Positions 14,657 through 23,900 of a DNA stretch of 64,000 bases are shown here, one piece after another. The translations under genes were made by a program, and so were the position numbers. This DNA comes from Ferriphaselus amnicola. Lineage in GTDB: Bacteria; Pseudomonadota; Gammaproteobacteria; Burkholderiales; Gallionellaceae. The stretch covers positions 1,674,001 through 1,738,000 of the forward strand of contig NZ_AP018738.1 of NCBI RefSeq assembly GCF_000974685.2, read 5' to 3'. How positions within the stretch are numbered: position 1 is the first letter of the stretch; every line of letters starts with the position of its first letter. The notes under the pieces were generated by a model, which was not told where the DNA came from, made no database searches, and saw only the letters and a list, made by a program, of their open reading frames with translations.

Positions 14657-14751
14657 TGACAACAAATCAAGGCATTGCACAGACGATGCCATAATATACA
14701 CCTCTAAGGTACCTTTCACGGCATTCTTTCGGGTGTCCCTTAACGTTAGGT
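14657..14751 (+). other. Integron attC-like site (first)
   Basis: It ends in CTTAAC then GTTAGGT, which fits the attC R' core GTTRRRY with an L' CTTA box. A TGACAAC (R''-like) and TCAAGG (L'' with the unpaired C) lie 95 bp upstream. The right half is convincing, the left half weaker. The next gene starts 16 nt after the core, as in integron cassettes. Confidence 0.55.
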
Positions 14752-14766
14752 TTAACCTGTATTCGT

Positions 14767-15510
14767 ATGGCTTTCAAAAAAAGAACTCGACAAACAATCG
14801 CTGACTACGTTGATAGACATCTCCCTCATGATTCTTTCTACAAAAGTTACTTCTGGTTTATTTCAGATGTAGCACTGAAAAGTCGTTTAGAAGACGAGTT
14901 TAGAGCGGCTAGGTACATATACAAGTTGCTTGAGGGGCTGCAAGTTAACAACGGCATGCTTGTTGCCCAGTGCAAAGTTCAGATACTGCTATATGCCTCA
15001 ATTTACGAGGCTGTTCTTCATCACATTCTATTGAACGACTACGCCACGTCCCCTGAAGTTATCAGCCTGACAAATTACGAACATAAGAAGCCAATAAATA
15101 TATCGTCAAACCTACGTGCCAAAATTCAAAGCCAATACACCCCCCAAGGCACTATCCAAGTATTCGAGAACGAAACGCGCCAGATTGACGAACGAAAAAT
15201 CGTGTTTGAAGACAAGGCTGAGACCGCTAGGAAAATTGGCTTAATTAACCAGGAGATCAAGGACGTTGTATGTGATGTCTACAGTATGCGAAATGCAATT
15301 CATCTACATGCGGAATTGAGGCGCGGCGTTACATATGATCTAAATGCAGCAAAAAAGGCTTACTGGCATCTCCAAGGTTTTACTAGACAAATTGGGAAGA
15401 AGCTCGAAGAAGACGGGAAGGCTGTACGTCCTACTTCACTAAGCACTTCTCAACAAAATGGAAAAGACTCTTGGTTTCAGAGGCTCGTACGCTATGTCTC
15501 ACGAAGGTAA
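14767..15510 (+). CDS. HEPN-like protein, cassette 1
   Basis: A 247-aa, mostly helical soluble protein. Near residue 178 it has MRNAIHLH, which fits the HEPN signature R-N-x(4)-H, set in a helical context (VCDVYSMRNAIHLHAELRR). HEPN proteins of this kind are often metal-independent RNases in toxin-antitoxin and anti-phage systems. The gene starts 16 nt after one attC core and ends 4 nt before the next attC, so it is a complete integron cassette. There is no ribosome site of note, as is usual for cassettes. The function is inferred from one motif only; a non-catalytic HEPN fold is possible. Confidence 0.6.
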   Translation: MAFKKRTRQTIADYVDRHLPHDSFYKSYFWFISDVALKSRLEDEFRAARYIYKLLEGLQVNNGMLVAQCKVQILLYASIYEAVLHHILLNDYATSPEVISLTNYEHKKPINISSNLRAKIQSQYTPQGTIQVFENETRQIDERKIVFEDKAETARKIGLINQEIKDVVCDVYSMRNAIHLHAELRRGVTYDLNAAKKAYWHLQGFTRQIGKKLEEDGKAVRPTSLSTSQQNGKDSWFQRLVRYVSRR

Positions 15511-15513
15511 ACC

Positions 15514-15586
15514 ACCTAACCCTTCGGTCAAGATGGACGCTCCGCCGGTAAGCCGGCTCCGCGCCCCTTACCTCCAACGGTTAGGA
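15514..15586 (+). other. Integron attC site (second)
   Basis: A 73-bp imperfect palindrome. R'' is ACCTAAC and R' GTTAGGA. L'' TCAAG.TGGACGC pairs with L' GCGCCCCTTA, leaving the diagnostic unpaired C. An inner stem CCGCCGG-TAA-GCCGG caps it. Recombination would occur at G15580. This is a textbook attC layout. Confidence 0.85.
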
Positions 15587-15612
15587 TTTCGCATCAAATA
15601 GGTAGAGTATTT

Positions 15613-16911
15613 ATGAATACGTGCATGACAATTACCTGTAATACGTGTGAACTAGATACTGACTGCAGGATCGGATATTCGAATCGGCTCATTCAACCGA
15701 TCCAATTTTCATGCCCACATTGTCATACGCAACTGGAAATCGTATTAGACATCTCTGAGGCCCCTCGTTCCAATTTTAGTTATGGGGGGTGCAAACCATC
15801 TAAGCAGCAAGCGCATGGCCCATTCACCAGAGCCAATCCGTTTGTCGATCTTCACTTGGATTTTCCAGTCAAATACGGCGAGTATGTGATGGGCGAAACT
15901 CCATGGTTTGCTTCGCTTGCACAAGTGGAGAAAGCGACAGGCGGGGACCGAAGGAAAGCTTTTGAGATATCACAGTTTCATGCTGCCAAGTTGCATGCTC
16001 TGAACCAACTCTATCCAAAGGCTGAATATCTGAAGCGGATAATCAATCTATACCATGGGAAGAATAAGCAACTCTTCCAACGAAGGGCGGCGGAATACTT
16101 GGAGGAAGATCAAGAACAATCTCTTCTTCCGCAAGACCTGAACGCTACTCTTTACCGGGTCATAGCGAAGGCCTTCTTCCCATTTGTTGTGCATGAACAC
16201 GGGAGGGAGATTTCGGAAGGATTGCCGAGGATATTGTCCGGGTTCAACAGAGAGTCCTTAAATTCGTTTATTGAAGAGATATTCGGTTCCGGATTCATGG
16301 ACACCCTTCAGAGAGATTGCCTGAGAGTCTACCCAAAGATATTTGATGCTGAGTTGCCATTGCGGCCCGCACTATTTCTCGATCTCATCAAAGGAAATGA
16401 GTCGGAAATTGTCGCCGGCCGCGTCTCTTCAAGCGATTTCTTTAGCTTTAAGGATCTCTACAAAGACATTCTGGAGATTATTGGCAGACAACTCGTACTG
16501 CTCGCCGGGATAAATAATCTCTTGCATAGAGGAGACGCAAACTCATTTAGGATTGTTGATGGAGGCTCGTTGAGTAGTTTGCAAAAGTTATCCGAAAAGA
16601 CTCTTTCCGACAAGTTCAAGTACCTCGACGATTGTTGGTACAATCTCTCCCAAGATGTTTTTAATCTTGGACTGCGCAACGCCGTCGCTCACAATAATGT
16701 TCTGTATGATCAGGCAACACAAATCATCACTTATTTTCCAGATGGCGGCCGTCTCGATAAAGCTCAGGGGAAGGACCTTGCGTTTCTTGATTTCATGCGT
16801 TTGCTGCTCGTCTCATTCCGCGAAATGCATAATCTGCATCATGTAATCAAGTCGCTATTTTATTACAAGTATCTAGTCTATGACCGGCCTCACGCCCATG
16901 GTCAATCCTAA
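15613..16911 (+). CDS. Zinc-ribbon plus HEPN-like protein, cassette 2
   Basis: A 432-aa protein. The N-terminus has a two-CxxC zinc ribbon (CNTC at residues 9-12, CPHC at about 34-37). A long helical middle follows, with a RxxxFEIS-type segment and a TLYRVIAKAFFPFV helix. Near residue 356 it carries LRNAVAHNN, an exact HEPN R-N-x(3)-H signature. The stop codon overlaps the R'' end of the following attC, and the start lies 33 nt after the preceding attC core, so it is a second complete cassette. The ribosome site AGGTAGAG is present. A role in RNA-targeting defence is inferred from the motif and setting. Confidence 0.6.
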   Translation: MNTCMTITCNTCELDTDCRIGYSNRLIQPIQFSCPHCHTQLEIVLDISEAPRSNFSYGGCKPSKQQAHGPFTRANPFVDLHLDFPVKYGEYVMGETPWFASLAQVEKATGGDRRKAFEISQFHAAKLHALNQLYPKAEYLKRIINLYHGKNKQLFQRRAAEYLEEDQEQSLLPQDLNATLYRVIAKAFFPFVVHEHGREISEGLPRILSGFNRESLNSFIEEIFGSGFMDTLQRDCLRVYPKIFDAELPLRPALFLDLIKGNESEIVAGRVSSSDFFSFKDLYKDILEIIGRQLVLLAGINNLLHRGDANSFRIVDGGSLSSLQKLSEKTLSDKFKYLDDCWYNLSQDVFNLGLRNAVAHNNVLYDQATQIITYFPDGGRLDKAQGKDLAFLDFMRLLLVSFREMHNLHHVIKSLFYYKYLVYDRPHAHGQS

Positions 16912-16968
16912 CCTACGTTCTAGGGGACGCTGCGCGATAAAGCCGCGCCCCTGATCTTCACGTTAACA
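16906..16968 (+). other. Integron attC-like site (third)
   Basis: CCTAAC at the left (overlapping the stop of the preceding gene) and CACGTTAACA at the right frame a 63-bp imperfect hairpin. TCTAGGGGACGC pairs with GCGCCCCTGA, with unpaired T and A. The R' core GTTAACA departs from GTTRRRY at two places, so this site is less typical than the second. Confidence 0.65.
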
Positions 16969-16973
16969 AGCCC

Positions 16974-17666
16974 ATGCCCATACTTTCTGAAGCTCTTACC
17001 TCTTGGGAAATTGCCTTTCGCTGGGCTGGCTATGATCCAGATCGGTATTGGTTCAATATCCCAATGGCGGTGCGTGACAATTTACGCCTGCTAGCCGAGG
17101 AAATTCATCATGGTCGCTTAGACTGCGTAAGTCTTGAATACTCGAAATATCATGGGGACGATCCAGAAGAAGCAAAGCTTCATATTTACTACTGGTTGCG
17201 TGAGATAACAGATTGCTATTGGGGCAAACGGTTTGATCGAAAGCTTCTCAAATGGGCAGTCATTGAGCGCCAAGCTATGCAGGAGTGGTGCGAGCGCCAT
17301 AAGGTACCGCTCCCTGAATTTTGGTTCCCATCCGGCTGGGGTATTGAGTACGAGTGGCAAGAAAACTTTGCTCCCACCTCCGCCGCTACGTCATCCGACA
17401 CATTCGAGCCTGAGCCGCCCCATCCGCCTAAGAATCTTGATTACTACCGCTGTAAGTACGCTTGTCAGCAAATTTCCCTAGCCTTATGGCGCGATGCCCC
17501 CAAGAGCACGATCAAGGATGTTGCAAATACTCCGGAAGTGCAAAATCTCGGTGGTGGATCAAGCTATGACTTTGAGACGGTTTGCGCATGGCTAGGTGAA
17601 GTCGATCCACGCGATCCATCGCAGAAGAGAGGACGAAGGCGCAAAAACAATTCCCCTCCCACATAA
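16974..17666 (+). CDS. Unknown protein, cassette-like third gene
   Basis: A 230-aa protein I do not recognise. Residues 1-140 are rich in Trp and charged residues (WEIAFRWAGYDPDRYWFN, HIYYWLREITDCYWGKRF). Residues 155-215 form a second unit (YRCKYACQQISLALWRDAP...DFETVCAWLGEVDPRDPSQ) that looks like a small helical, HTH-like domain. The tail is very basic (KRGRRRKNN). It starts 6 nt after the third attC, as a cassette gene would, but no attC follows it. It may therefore be the last, broken cassette or an element backbone gene. A DNA-binding role is a guess. Confidence 0.65.
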   Translation: MPILSEALTSWEIAFRWAGYDPDRYWFNIPMAVRDNLRLLAEEIHHGRLDCVSLEYSKYHGDDPEEAKLHIYYWLREITDCYWGKRFDRKLLKWAVIERQAMQEWCERHKVPLPEFWFPSGWGIEYEWQENFAPTSAATSSDTFEPEPPHPPKNLDYYRCKYACQQISLALWRDAPKSTIKDVANTPEVQNLGGGSSYDFETVCAWLGEVDPRDPSQKRGRRRKNNSPPT

Positions 17667-17698
17667 TTTGGACGATTGCAACACGCTGAAATATAGAT

Positions 17699-17735
17699 AG
17701 TTTAATTCCGGTTTGCGCCAAGCCAGAATTAAACT
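17699..17735. promoter_or_regulatory. Inverted repeat upstream of the rep gene
   Basis: AGTTTAATTC and GAATTAAACT form 10-bp perfect arms around a 17-nt GC-richer loop, about 70 nt before the HUH rep gene. It could be an operator or part of the Rep nicking origin, since HUH enzymes cut next to hairpins. The pairing is seen directly; the role is inferred. Confidence 0.4.
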
Positions 17736-17807
17736 GTCCGTGAGCCATTTTTCCGGCCACATACCTGCAATTTAATTCGTACTCCCTCAACCACACAGGA
17801 GTACGAA

Positions 17808-18722
17808 ATGAATCAGCATCCCCTAGGTTTTAATCCAGCCGCCGGAGCTGCCCTTACGAACGACGACCGGGATGCGCGCCTTGGCGCGCGCCGGGGCGGC
17901 GGTCGTGAGGGTAGCGAGGTGGCAACTGCGCCCGTTCAAGCTGCGCAGGCCGGTGAATCAGGCGGGGGGGGCGGCGCAGCCGCCCCTAGACTTGAAAAGA
18001 GGACATATTCCAACGCACGCTACCGCATCACCTTACGCAACTATGGCAAAAACATGGCGGAGATCGGCTGGTCGTTCGTGGGTGAAGTTCCTGCCAATAA
18101 AGCGGCTCGTGGTGAATCATCGGAGCGTTCCAAAAATGAAGACCGCGCCGTTCGTCGCGCAAAATCGCGCCTCCGGCATTTGATCCTGTCTGCCAATGCT
18201 AACCATCTGCTTACCCTTACCTATCGGGAGAATGTCACCGATTTCAAACGCGCTGCCGATGATCTGAACCGCTTCGTGCGCAAGGTAAAGGTCAGCCTGC
18301 CTGACTGGATTTATATCGCCGTGGCAGAACAGCAAGCGCGTGGCGCATGGCATTGGCATTTGGCAGTTCGTGGGCGGCAGGATGTCGATTTGTTGCGCGC
18401 TCATTGGCGTGAGGTAGTGGGGGACGGCAATATCGACGTGAGCGCCCCTAAAGGTTCGCGCAAGGATCAGCGGCTCTTTCTGGTGCGTTACCTTGGCAAG
18501 TATCTGGTCAAAGCGTTTGCCACCGGTCAACGCAGTCTGAATGCTCACCGCTTCCGCGCCTCCCGCTCTATTCCCGTGTGTGCGGAATCAGTCTCCATTG
18601 TTCCGCAACCCGGTATGAATTTAGAGGACATTTCCCTAGACCAGCTTCGAGAGGCCGCAGGATCGGTCGGCTTCGTCTGGAAAAATGACAGCTTGTGCGG
18701 CTGGGCGTGTTCTTGGAAGTGA
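17808..18722 (+). CDS. HUH rolling-circle replication initiator
   Basis: A 304-aa Rep-type endonuclease. After a low-complexity N-terminus (residues 1-60, with eight Gs in a row at 17964-17971) come the three HUH-family motifs: LLTLTYREN (motif 1, about residue 134), GAWHWHLAVRG (HUH metal site, about 178) and LVRYLGKYLVKAF (catalytic Tyr region, about 225). It would nick one strand at the element's origin and become covalently bound through Tyr. AGGAG sits 7 nt before the ATG. Upstream of xis and int, it gives the element its own replication after excision, as in some integrative mobilisable elements and inovirus-like elements. Confidence 0.8.
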   Translation: MNQHPLGFNPAAGAALTNDDRDARLGARRGGGREGSEVATAPVQAAQAGESGGGGGAAAPRLEKRTYSNARYRITLRNYGKNMAEIGWSFVGEVPANKAARGESSERSKNEDRAVRRAKSRLRHLILSANANHLLTLTYRENVTDFKRAADDLNRFVRKVKVSLPDWIYIAVAEQQARGAWHWHLAVRGRQDVDLLRAHWREVVGDGNIDVSAPKGSRKDQRLFLVRYLGKYLVKAFATGQRSLNAHRFRASRSIPVCAESVSIVPQPGMNLEDISLDQLREAAGSVGFVWKNDSLCGWACSWK

Positions 18723-18726
18723 TGCC

Positions 18727-19056
18727 ATGAGCACACTCACCGTGCCACAAGCCGCAGTGCTACTCAAAATCCATCCGGTCACGTTGCAAACTAAAGCACG
18801 GGCGGGTGAAATACCCGGTGCCAAGATTGGCAAGTGCTGGGTGTTTGTTGAGGTTGACCTGTTGGAGCATATCCGCTCACAATATGCGCGGCGGGTGTTG
18901 CAGGGTGAACATACGGAGGTTCAACTATGTCACTCTTTCAACGCAAAGATTCACCCTATTGGTGGATCAAAATCATCGCCCACGATGGACGACGCATACA
19001 GCAAAGCACTGGCACTGCCGACAAAGCAAAAGCCGAGGAGTACCACGACAAGCTGA
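18727..19056 (+). CDS. Excisionase-like HTH protein
   Basis: A 109-aa protein with a MerR/excisionase-type helix-turn-helix (residues 1-58: LTVPQAAVLLKIHPVTLQTKARAGEIPGAKIGKCWVF), likely the directionality factor for the adjoining integrase. It starts 4 nt after the rep stop. Its 3' third overlaps the first 130 nt of the integrase gene in another frame. The conserved HTH ends well before the overlap, so the tail may be dispensable. Confidence 0.75.
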   Translation: MSTLTVPQAAVLLKIHPVTLQTKARAGEIPGAKIGKCWVFVEVDLLEHIRSQYARRVLQGEHTEVQLCHSFNAKIHPIGGSKSSPTMDDAYSKALALPTKQKPRSTTTS

Positions 19057-19976
19057 AAGCGTCGATGTGGGATCAAGCACGGTTGGGCGTAAAGCCTCGC
19101 CATACTTGGAATGAAGCGGTTGTCCGTTATCTGGCGGAAACTACGCACAAAGCGTCACAGTGTAGCGACAAGACCCATTTGCGCTGGCTGGATCGCTTTC
19201 TGAATGGTCGGATGCTGGATGAAATCAACCGCGAGTTACTGGATAGCATCATGGCTGCGCGCATGGCTGAGAATGTGAAGAACAGTTCAGTCAATCGCGT
19301 CAATGAAGTGATTCGGGCGGTGTTACGCAAGGCAAGTAACGAATGGGAGTGGCTGGATCGTGTCCCTCGCATTCGGATGCTACCTGAGCCAAAGCGGCGG
19401 GTGCGCTGGATTACCCACGATGAAGCTGACAGGCTGCTAACTGTTTTGCCAAAACATCTTGTGCCGATGGTGAAGTTCTCTCTGGAAACCGGCTTGCGGC
19501 GTGCAAACGTCACAGGCTTGCAATGGTCACAGATTGATCTTACCCGACGCACGGCATGGATACACCCGGATCAGGCCAAGGCGAGAAAGGCTATTGCAGT
19601 GCCGTTGAGTGCTGCCGCTGTCATCGTAATCCGTGAACAGATCGGCAATCACGCAACGCATGTATTCAGCTACCACGGCAATCCGATTGTGCAGGTCAAC
19701 ACGAAGGCATGGCGGAAAGCATTGGTTGCAGCGGGCATCGAGAACTTCCGGTGGCACGACCTGCGCCATACGTGGGCAAGCTGGCATGTGCAAGCAGGAA
19801 CACCGCTGCACGTTCTGCAAGAGTTGGGCGGTTGGGAGTGCGTGGAAATGGTGAGAAAGTATGCTCACCTATCGAGCGAACACCTCACCGAGTATGTGGA
19901 TCGCCTGTCCAGCTTAAAGCTAGTGGGTAACGATTCGGGGGATTTGGCTACGATTCAGCTACGCGCCAACAAATAA
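18927..19976 (+). CDS. Tyrosine integrase of the tRNA-Arg element
   Basis: A 349-aa phage-type integrase. The N-terminal arm/core-binding region covers residues 1-150 and the catalytic domain about 165-335. Catalytic residues are visible: Arg in TGLRRANV, Lys in the AKARKAIAVPL beta-hairpin, HDLRH (His and Arg), Trp in LGGWE at the second His position, and the Tyr nucleophile in RKYAHLS. GGAGG lies 7 nt before the ATG. It sits against the intact tRNA-Arg gene, whose 3' end is duplicated at 14285, so that tRNA is its attB. Confidence 0.93.
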   Translation: MSLFQRKDSPYWWIKIIAHDGRRIQQSTGTADKAKAEEYHDKLKASMWDQARLGVKPRHTWNEAVVRYLAETTHKASQCSDKTHLRWLDRFLNGRMLDEINRELLDSIMAARMAENVKNSSVNRVNEVIRAVLRKASNEWEWLDRVPRIRMLPEPKRRVRWITHDEADRLLTVLPKHLVPMVKFSLETGLRRANVTGLQWSQIDLTRRTAWIHPDQAKARKAIAVPLSAAAVIVIREQIGNHATHVFSYHGNPIVQVNTKAWRKALVAAGIENFRWHDLRHTWASWHVQAGTPLHVLQELGGWECVEMVRKYAHLSSEHLTEYVDRLSSLKLVGNDSGDLATIQLRANK

Positions 19977-19977
19977 A

Positions 19978-20003
19978 AAGGGGCTACATTTCTGTAACCC
20001 CTT
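19978..20003 (-). terminator. Terminator for tRNA-Arg(ACG), within the element end
   Basis: AAGGGG-TACA / TGTA-CCCCTT stem followed on the minus strand by TTTTTATTT. It can end tRNA transcription and also stop read-through from the integrase side. It lies 7 nt from the tRNA CCA end. Confidence 0.8.
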
Positions 20004-20010
20004 GAATATA

Positions 20011-20055
20011 TGGTGCGCCGGAAGAGATTCGAACTCCTGACCCCTTGGTTCGTAG
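20011..20055. repeat. 45-bp direct repeat (inner att site, in tRNA)
   Basis: Right-hand partner of the repeat at 14285-14329; it is part of the functional tRNA-Arg(ACG) gene. Confidence 0.93.
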
Positions 20056-20087
20056 CCAAGTACTCTATCCAGCTGAGCTACCGGCGC
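20011..20087 (-). tRNA. tRNA-Arg (anticodon ACG)
   Basis: A 77-nt cloverleaf with acceptor GCGCCGG/CCGGCGC, anticodon arm CTTGG-CTACGAA-CCAAG and an encoded CCA. It decodes CGU/CGC/CGA after inosine modification. Its last 45 nt serve as the integration site of the neighbouring element and remain intact. Confidence 0.97.
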
Positions 20088-20115
20088 ATCGTCGCGTTGA
20101 TTTGCGAAGGCGCGC

Positions 20116-20121
20116 ATTATA
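20116..20121 (-). promoter_or_regulatory. -10 element of tRNA-Arg(ACG)
   Basis: TATAAT on the minus strand about 29 nt before the tRNA, followed by a GC-rich discriminator (GCGCGCC) as in stable-RNA promoters. The -35 is weak (GTGAAA, 17 nt away), behind an A7T6 tract. Confidence 0.6.
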
Positions 20122-20227
20122 GCAAACAAAAAATTTTTTTCACGCCTTTTTCGATAAATTTGAAGGAAAGGAGATGATCGACGTTCAACCCAGTTTATTT
20201 CAGTGGCTTATCCAAGCATCGGAACGC

Positions 20228-22425
<2,198 letters not shown>

Positions 22426-22473
22426 TTACATTGAGTACCGTGCGGCACGACTTAATGCGAAACTTACACAAAG

Positions 22474-22500
22474 CAAAAAGCCCTACCTTGCGATAGGGCT
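22474..22500 (-). terminator. Terminator downstream of rpmA
   Basis: On the minus strand AGCCCTA-loop-TAGGGCT is followed by TTTTTGC. It separates rplU-rpmA from obgE-proB and probably attenuates rather than fully stops transcription, as no other obgE promoter is obvious. Confidence 0.8.
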
Positions 22501-22524
22501 CATTGTAACCTGAGCAGGCCGCGC

Positions 22525-22782
22525 TTAAGCTGCGACGATGCTTACAGTCTTGCGCTTCAGGGCGCCCTTGATGCTAAAAACCACCTTGCCGGTGATCTTG
22601 GCGAACAGGGTATGATCCTTGCCCATGCCAACATTGTCGCCAGCGTGCACTTGCGTACCACGTTGACGAATGATGATGCTGCCTGCGCTGATCAGTTCGC
22701 CGCCGTAGCTCTTCACTCCAAGTCGTTTCGAGTGCGAGTCGCGGCCGTTACTGGTACTACCACCACCTTTTTTCGATGCCAT
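22525..22782 (-). CDS. rpmA: 50S ribosomal protein L27
   Basis: L27 reaches toward the peptidyl-transferase centre of the 50S subunit. The 85-aa sequence starts [20 protein letters not shown], with no Firmicute-type cleavable N-terminus, and contains [23 protein letters not shown], all characteristic. It follows rplU by about 20 nt in the usual pair. Confidence 0.98.
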   Translation of the reverse strand: MASKKGGGSTSNGRDSHSKRLGVKSYGGELISAGSIIIRQRGTQVHAGDNVGMGKDHTLFAKITGKVVFSIKGALKRKTVSIVAA

Positions 22783-22801
22783 CTTATTGCTCCTTCAGTG
22801 C

Positions 22802-23113
22802 TTAAGCAGAAATACCGTCGATGCGGATTTCAGTGTAGTTTTGACGATGTCCTTGGCGCTTTTGATAGTGCTTACGACGACGCATCTTGAAGATACGCAC
22901 CTTGTCGTGACGACCGTGCGACACGATCGTGGCTTGCACGGTAGCGCCAGCAACCAGCGGCTTACCCATGCTTAGTTTGTCGCCATCGGCAACCAACAAG
23001 ACCTTGTCCAGAACGATAGCTGCGCCAACATCGCCCTCGACGGTTTCAATTTTCAGTGTTTCGCCCAGCGAAACACGATGCTGCTTACCACCAGTTTTAA
23101 TTACTGCGTACAT
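22802..23113 (-). CDS. rplU: 50S ribosomal protein L21
   Basis: L21 is a 23S rRNA-binding 50S protein. The 103-aa form starting [14 protein letters not shown] has the family's length and signature, ending in [22 protein letters not shown] longer frame adds 15 codons upstream, but that part overlaps the promoter and 5' leader and has no ribosome site. GAGG precedes the chosen ATG. Confidence 0.98.
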   Translation of the reverse strand: MYAVIKTGGKQHRVSLGETLKIETVEGDVGAAIVLDKVLLVADGDKLSMGKPLVAGATVQATIVSHGRHDKVRIFKMRRRKHYQKRQGHRQNYTEIRIDGISA

Positions 23114-23480
23114 GACAACCTCGATGAATGGGGTTTTGCAAAGGCGCGAATTATACACAAACCACGCTCCCCGTCAAAACCATTTTCACGATATTTTCAC
23201 CAAGCATTTCAGCAACCGCACAACCTAGGAGTAGCACTAGCGTGCACCTCGAAATACTTATCCTATTGCAGCAGCCACCTCGTCATCATCGGGATATCCC
23301 CCTGCTCTTTGTTGGCCCAATTAAGCCAATAAAACGTAATAAATCGGGGCAATATCCTGATGTATCAATATAGGTGTGGATCACCGCATTGGCTTGTCGT
23401 CATTGTGCCGCAGCCGTACAGCCTCCACCTAACAGCATCGGTGTAGAATGCGCGCCCCACTCACTTAGTTGACCATCACC
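23114..23480. other. Intergenic region between rplU and the plus-strand unknown gene
   Basis: It contains the rplU promoter at its left. The rest shows no ORF, repeat or RNA fold that I can support, apart from a possible -10 (TAGAAT) shortly before the gene at 23481. Confidence 0.5.
23150..23177 (-). promoter_or_regulatory. Sigma-70 promoter of rplU-rpmA
   Basis: TTGACG, 16 nt, TATAAT on the minus strand, followed by GCGCGCC-like discriminator sequence, about 37 nt before the rplU ATG. It is close to consensus. Confidence 0.85.
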
Positions 23481-23894
23481 ATGGAATACGTATTTTTCGA
23501 TGAGGTATTGCAGTCGCGTTTCGTCACTCTGCTGGAGCAGCGCTCAGTAGGCTGGGATGCTCGTGAAGATTTGATGGGCGGCACCATCGTAAGCATTTCG
23601 GATGACTTGGCAGATGAGACCATGGATGAAATCGAGGCCTGCTACGACACGCTGCTAGATGAGCAATCGGAGCTGGCGCTCCAGCGAGAAGGCTGGGTGG
23701 ATAAGCGACTAGCTGGTGTACAAGTACATCTACCCGATGGCCGCGAGCGCACCGTCGCGCTGACCCCTGAATTAGCCAACCGCTTATTAGCGCATTTTTC
23801 AGCAGAAGAGGTCGCCGAACTGGTCAATGCGATCGCAGCGAGCTTGAGTCAAGACTTCAATGGGCCGATCTGCTGTTACCCAGAAGAAAAATAG
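23481..23894 (+). CDS. Conserved unknown protein (137 aa)
   Basis: A soluble acidic protein I cannot name. The N-terminal half (MEYVFFDEVLQSRFVTLLEQ...DLMGGTIVSISDDLADETMDEIEACYDTL) looks alpha/beta, then comes a helical region with LTPELANRLLAHFSAEEVAELVNAIA and a C-terminal FNGPICCYPEEK with two adjacent cysteines. The ATG was preferred over an in-frame TTG four codons upstream. It stands alone on the plus strand, convergent with truA (6 nt between stops). Confidence 0.75.
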   Translation: MEYVFFDEVLQSRFVTLLEQRSVGWDAREDLMGGTIVSISDDLADETMDEIEACYDTLLDEQSELALQREGWVDKRLAGVQVHLPDGRERTVALTPELANRLLAHFSAEEVAELVNAIAASLSQDFNGPICCYPEEK

Positions 23895-23900
23895 CTCAAC

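Larger units (their letters stand above)
14285..20055. mobile_element. Integrative element in tRNA-Arg(ACG) carrying integron cassettes
   Basis: The 5.8-kb element is flanked by the perfect 45-bp repeats. Its integrase and excisionase-like genes sit beside the intact tRNA, preceded by an HUH rolling-circle Rep. Cargo at the other end is a short array of integron-type gene cassettes. No conjugation genes are present, so if mobile it would depend on a helper. Confidence 0.85.

Noticed and set aside
14547-14804. 85-aa plus-strand ORF
   Set aside because: It runs through the attC-like site into the first HEPN gene in another frame, with odd composition and no ribosome site.
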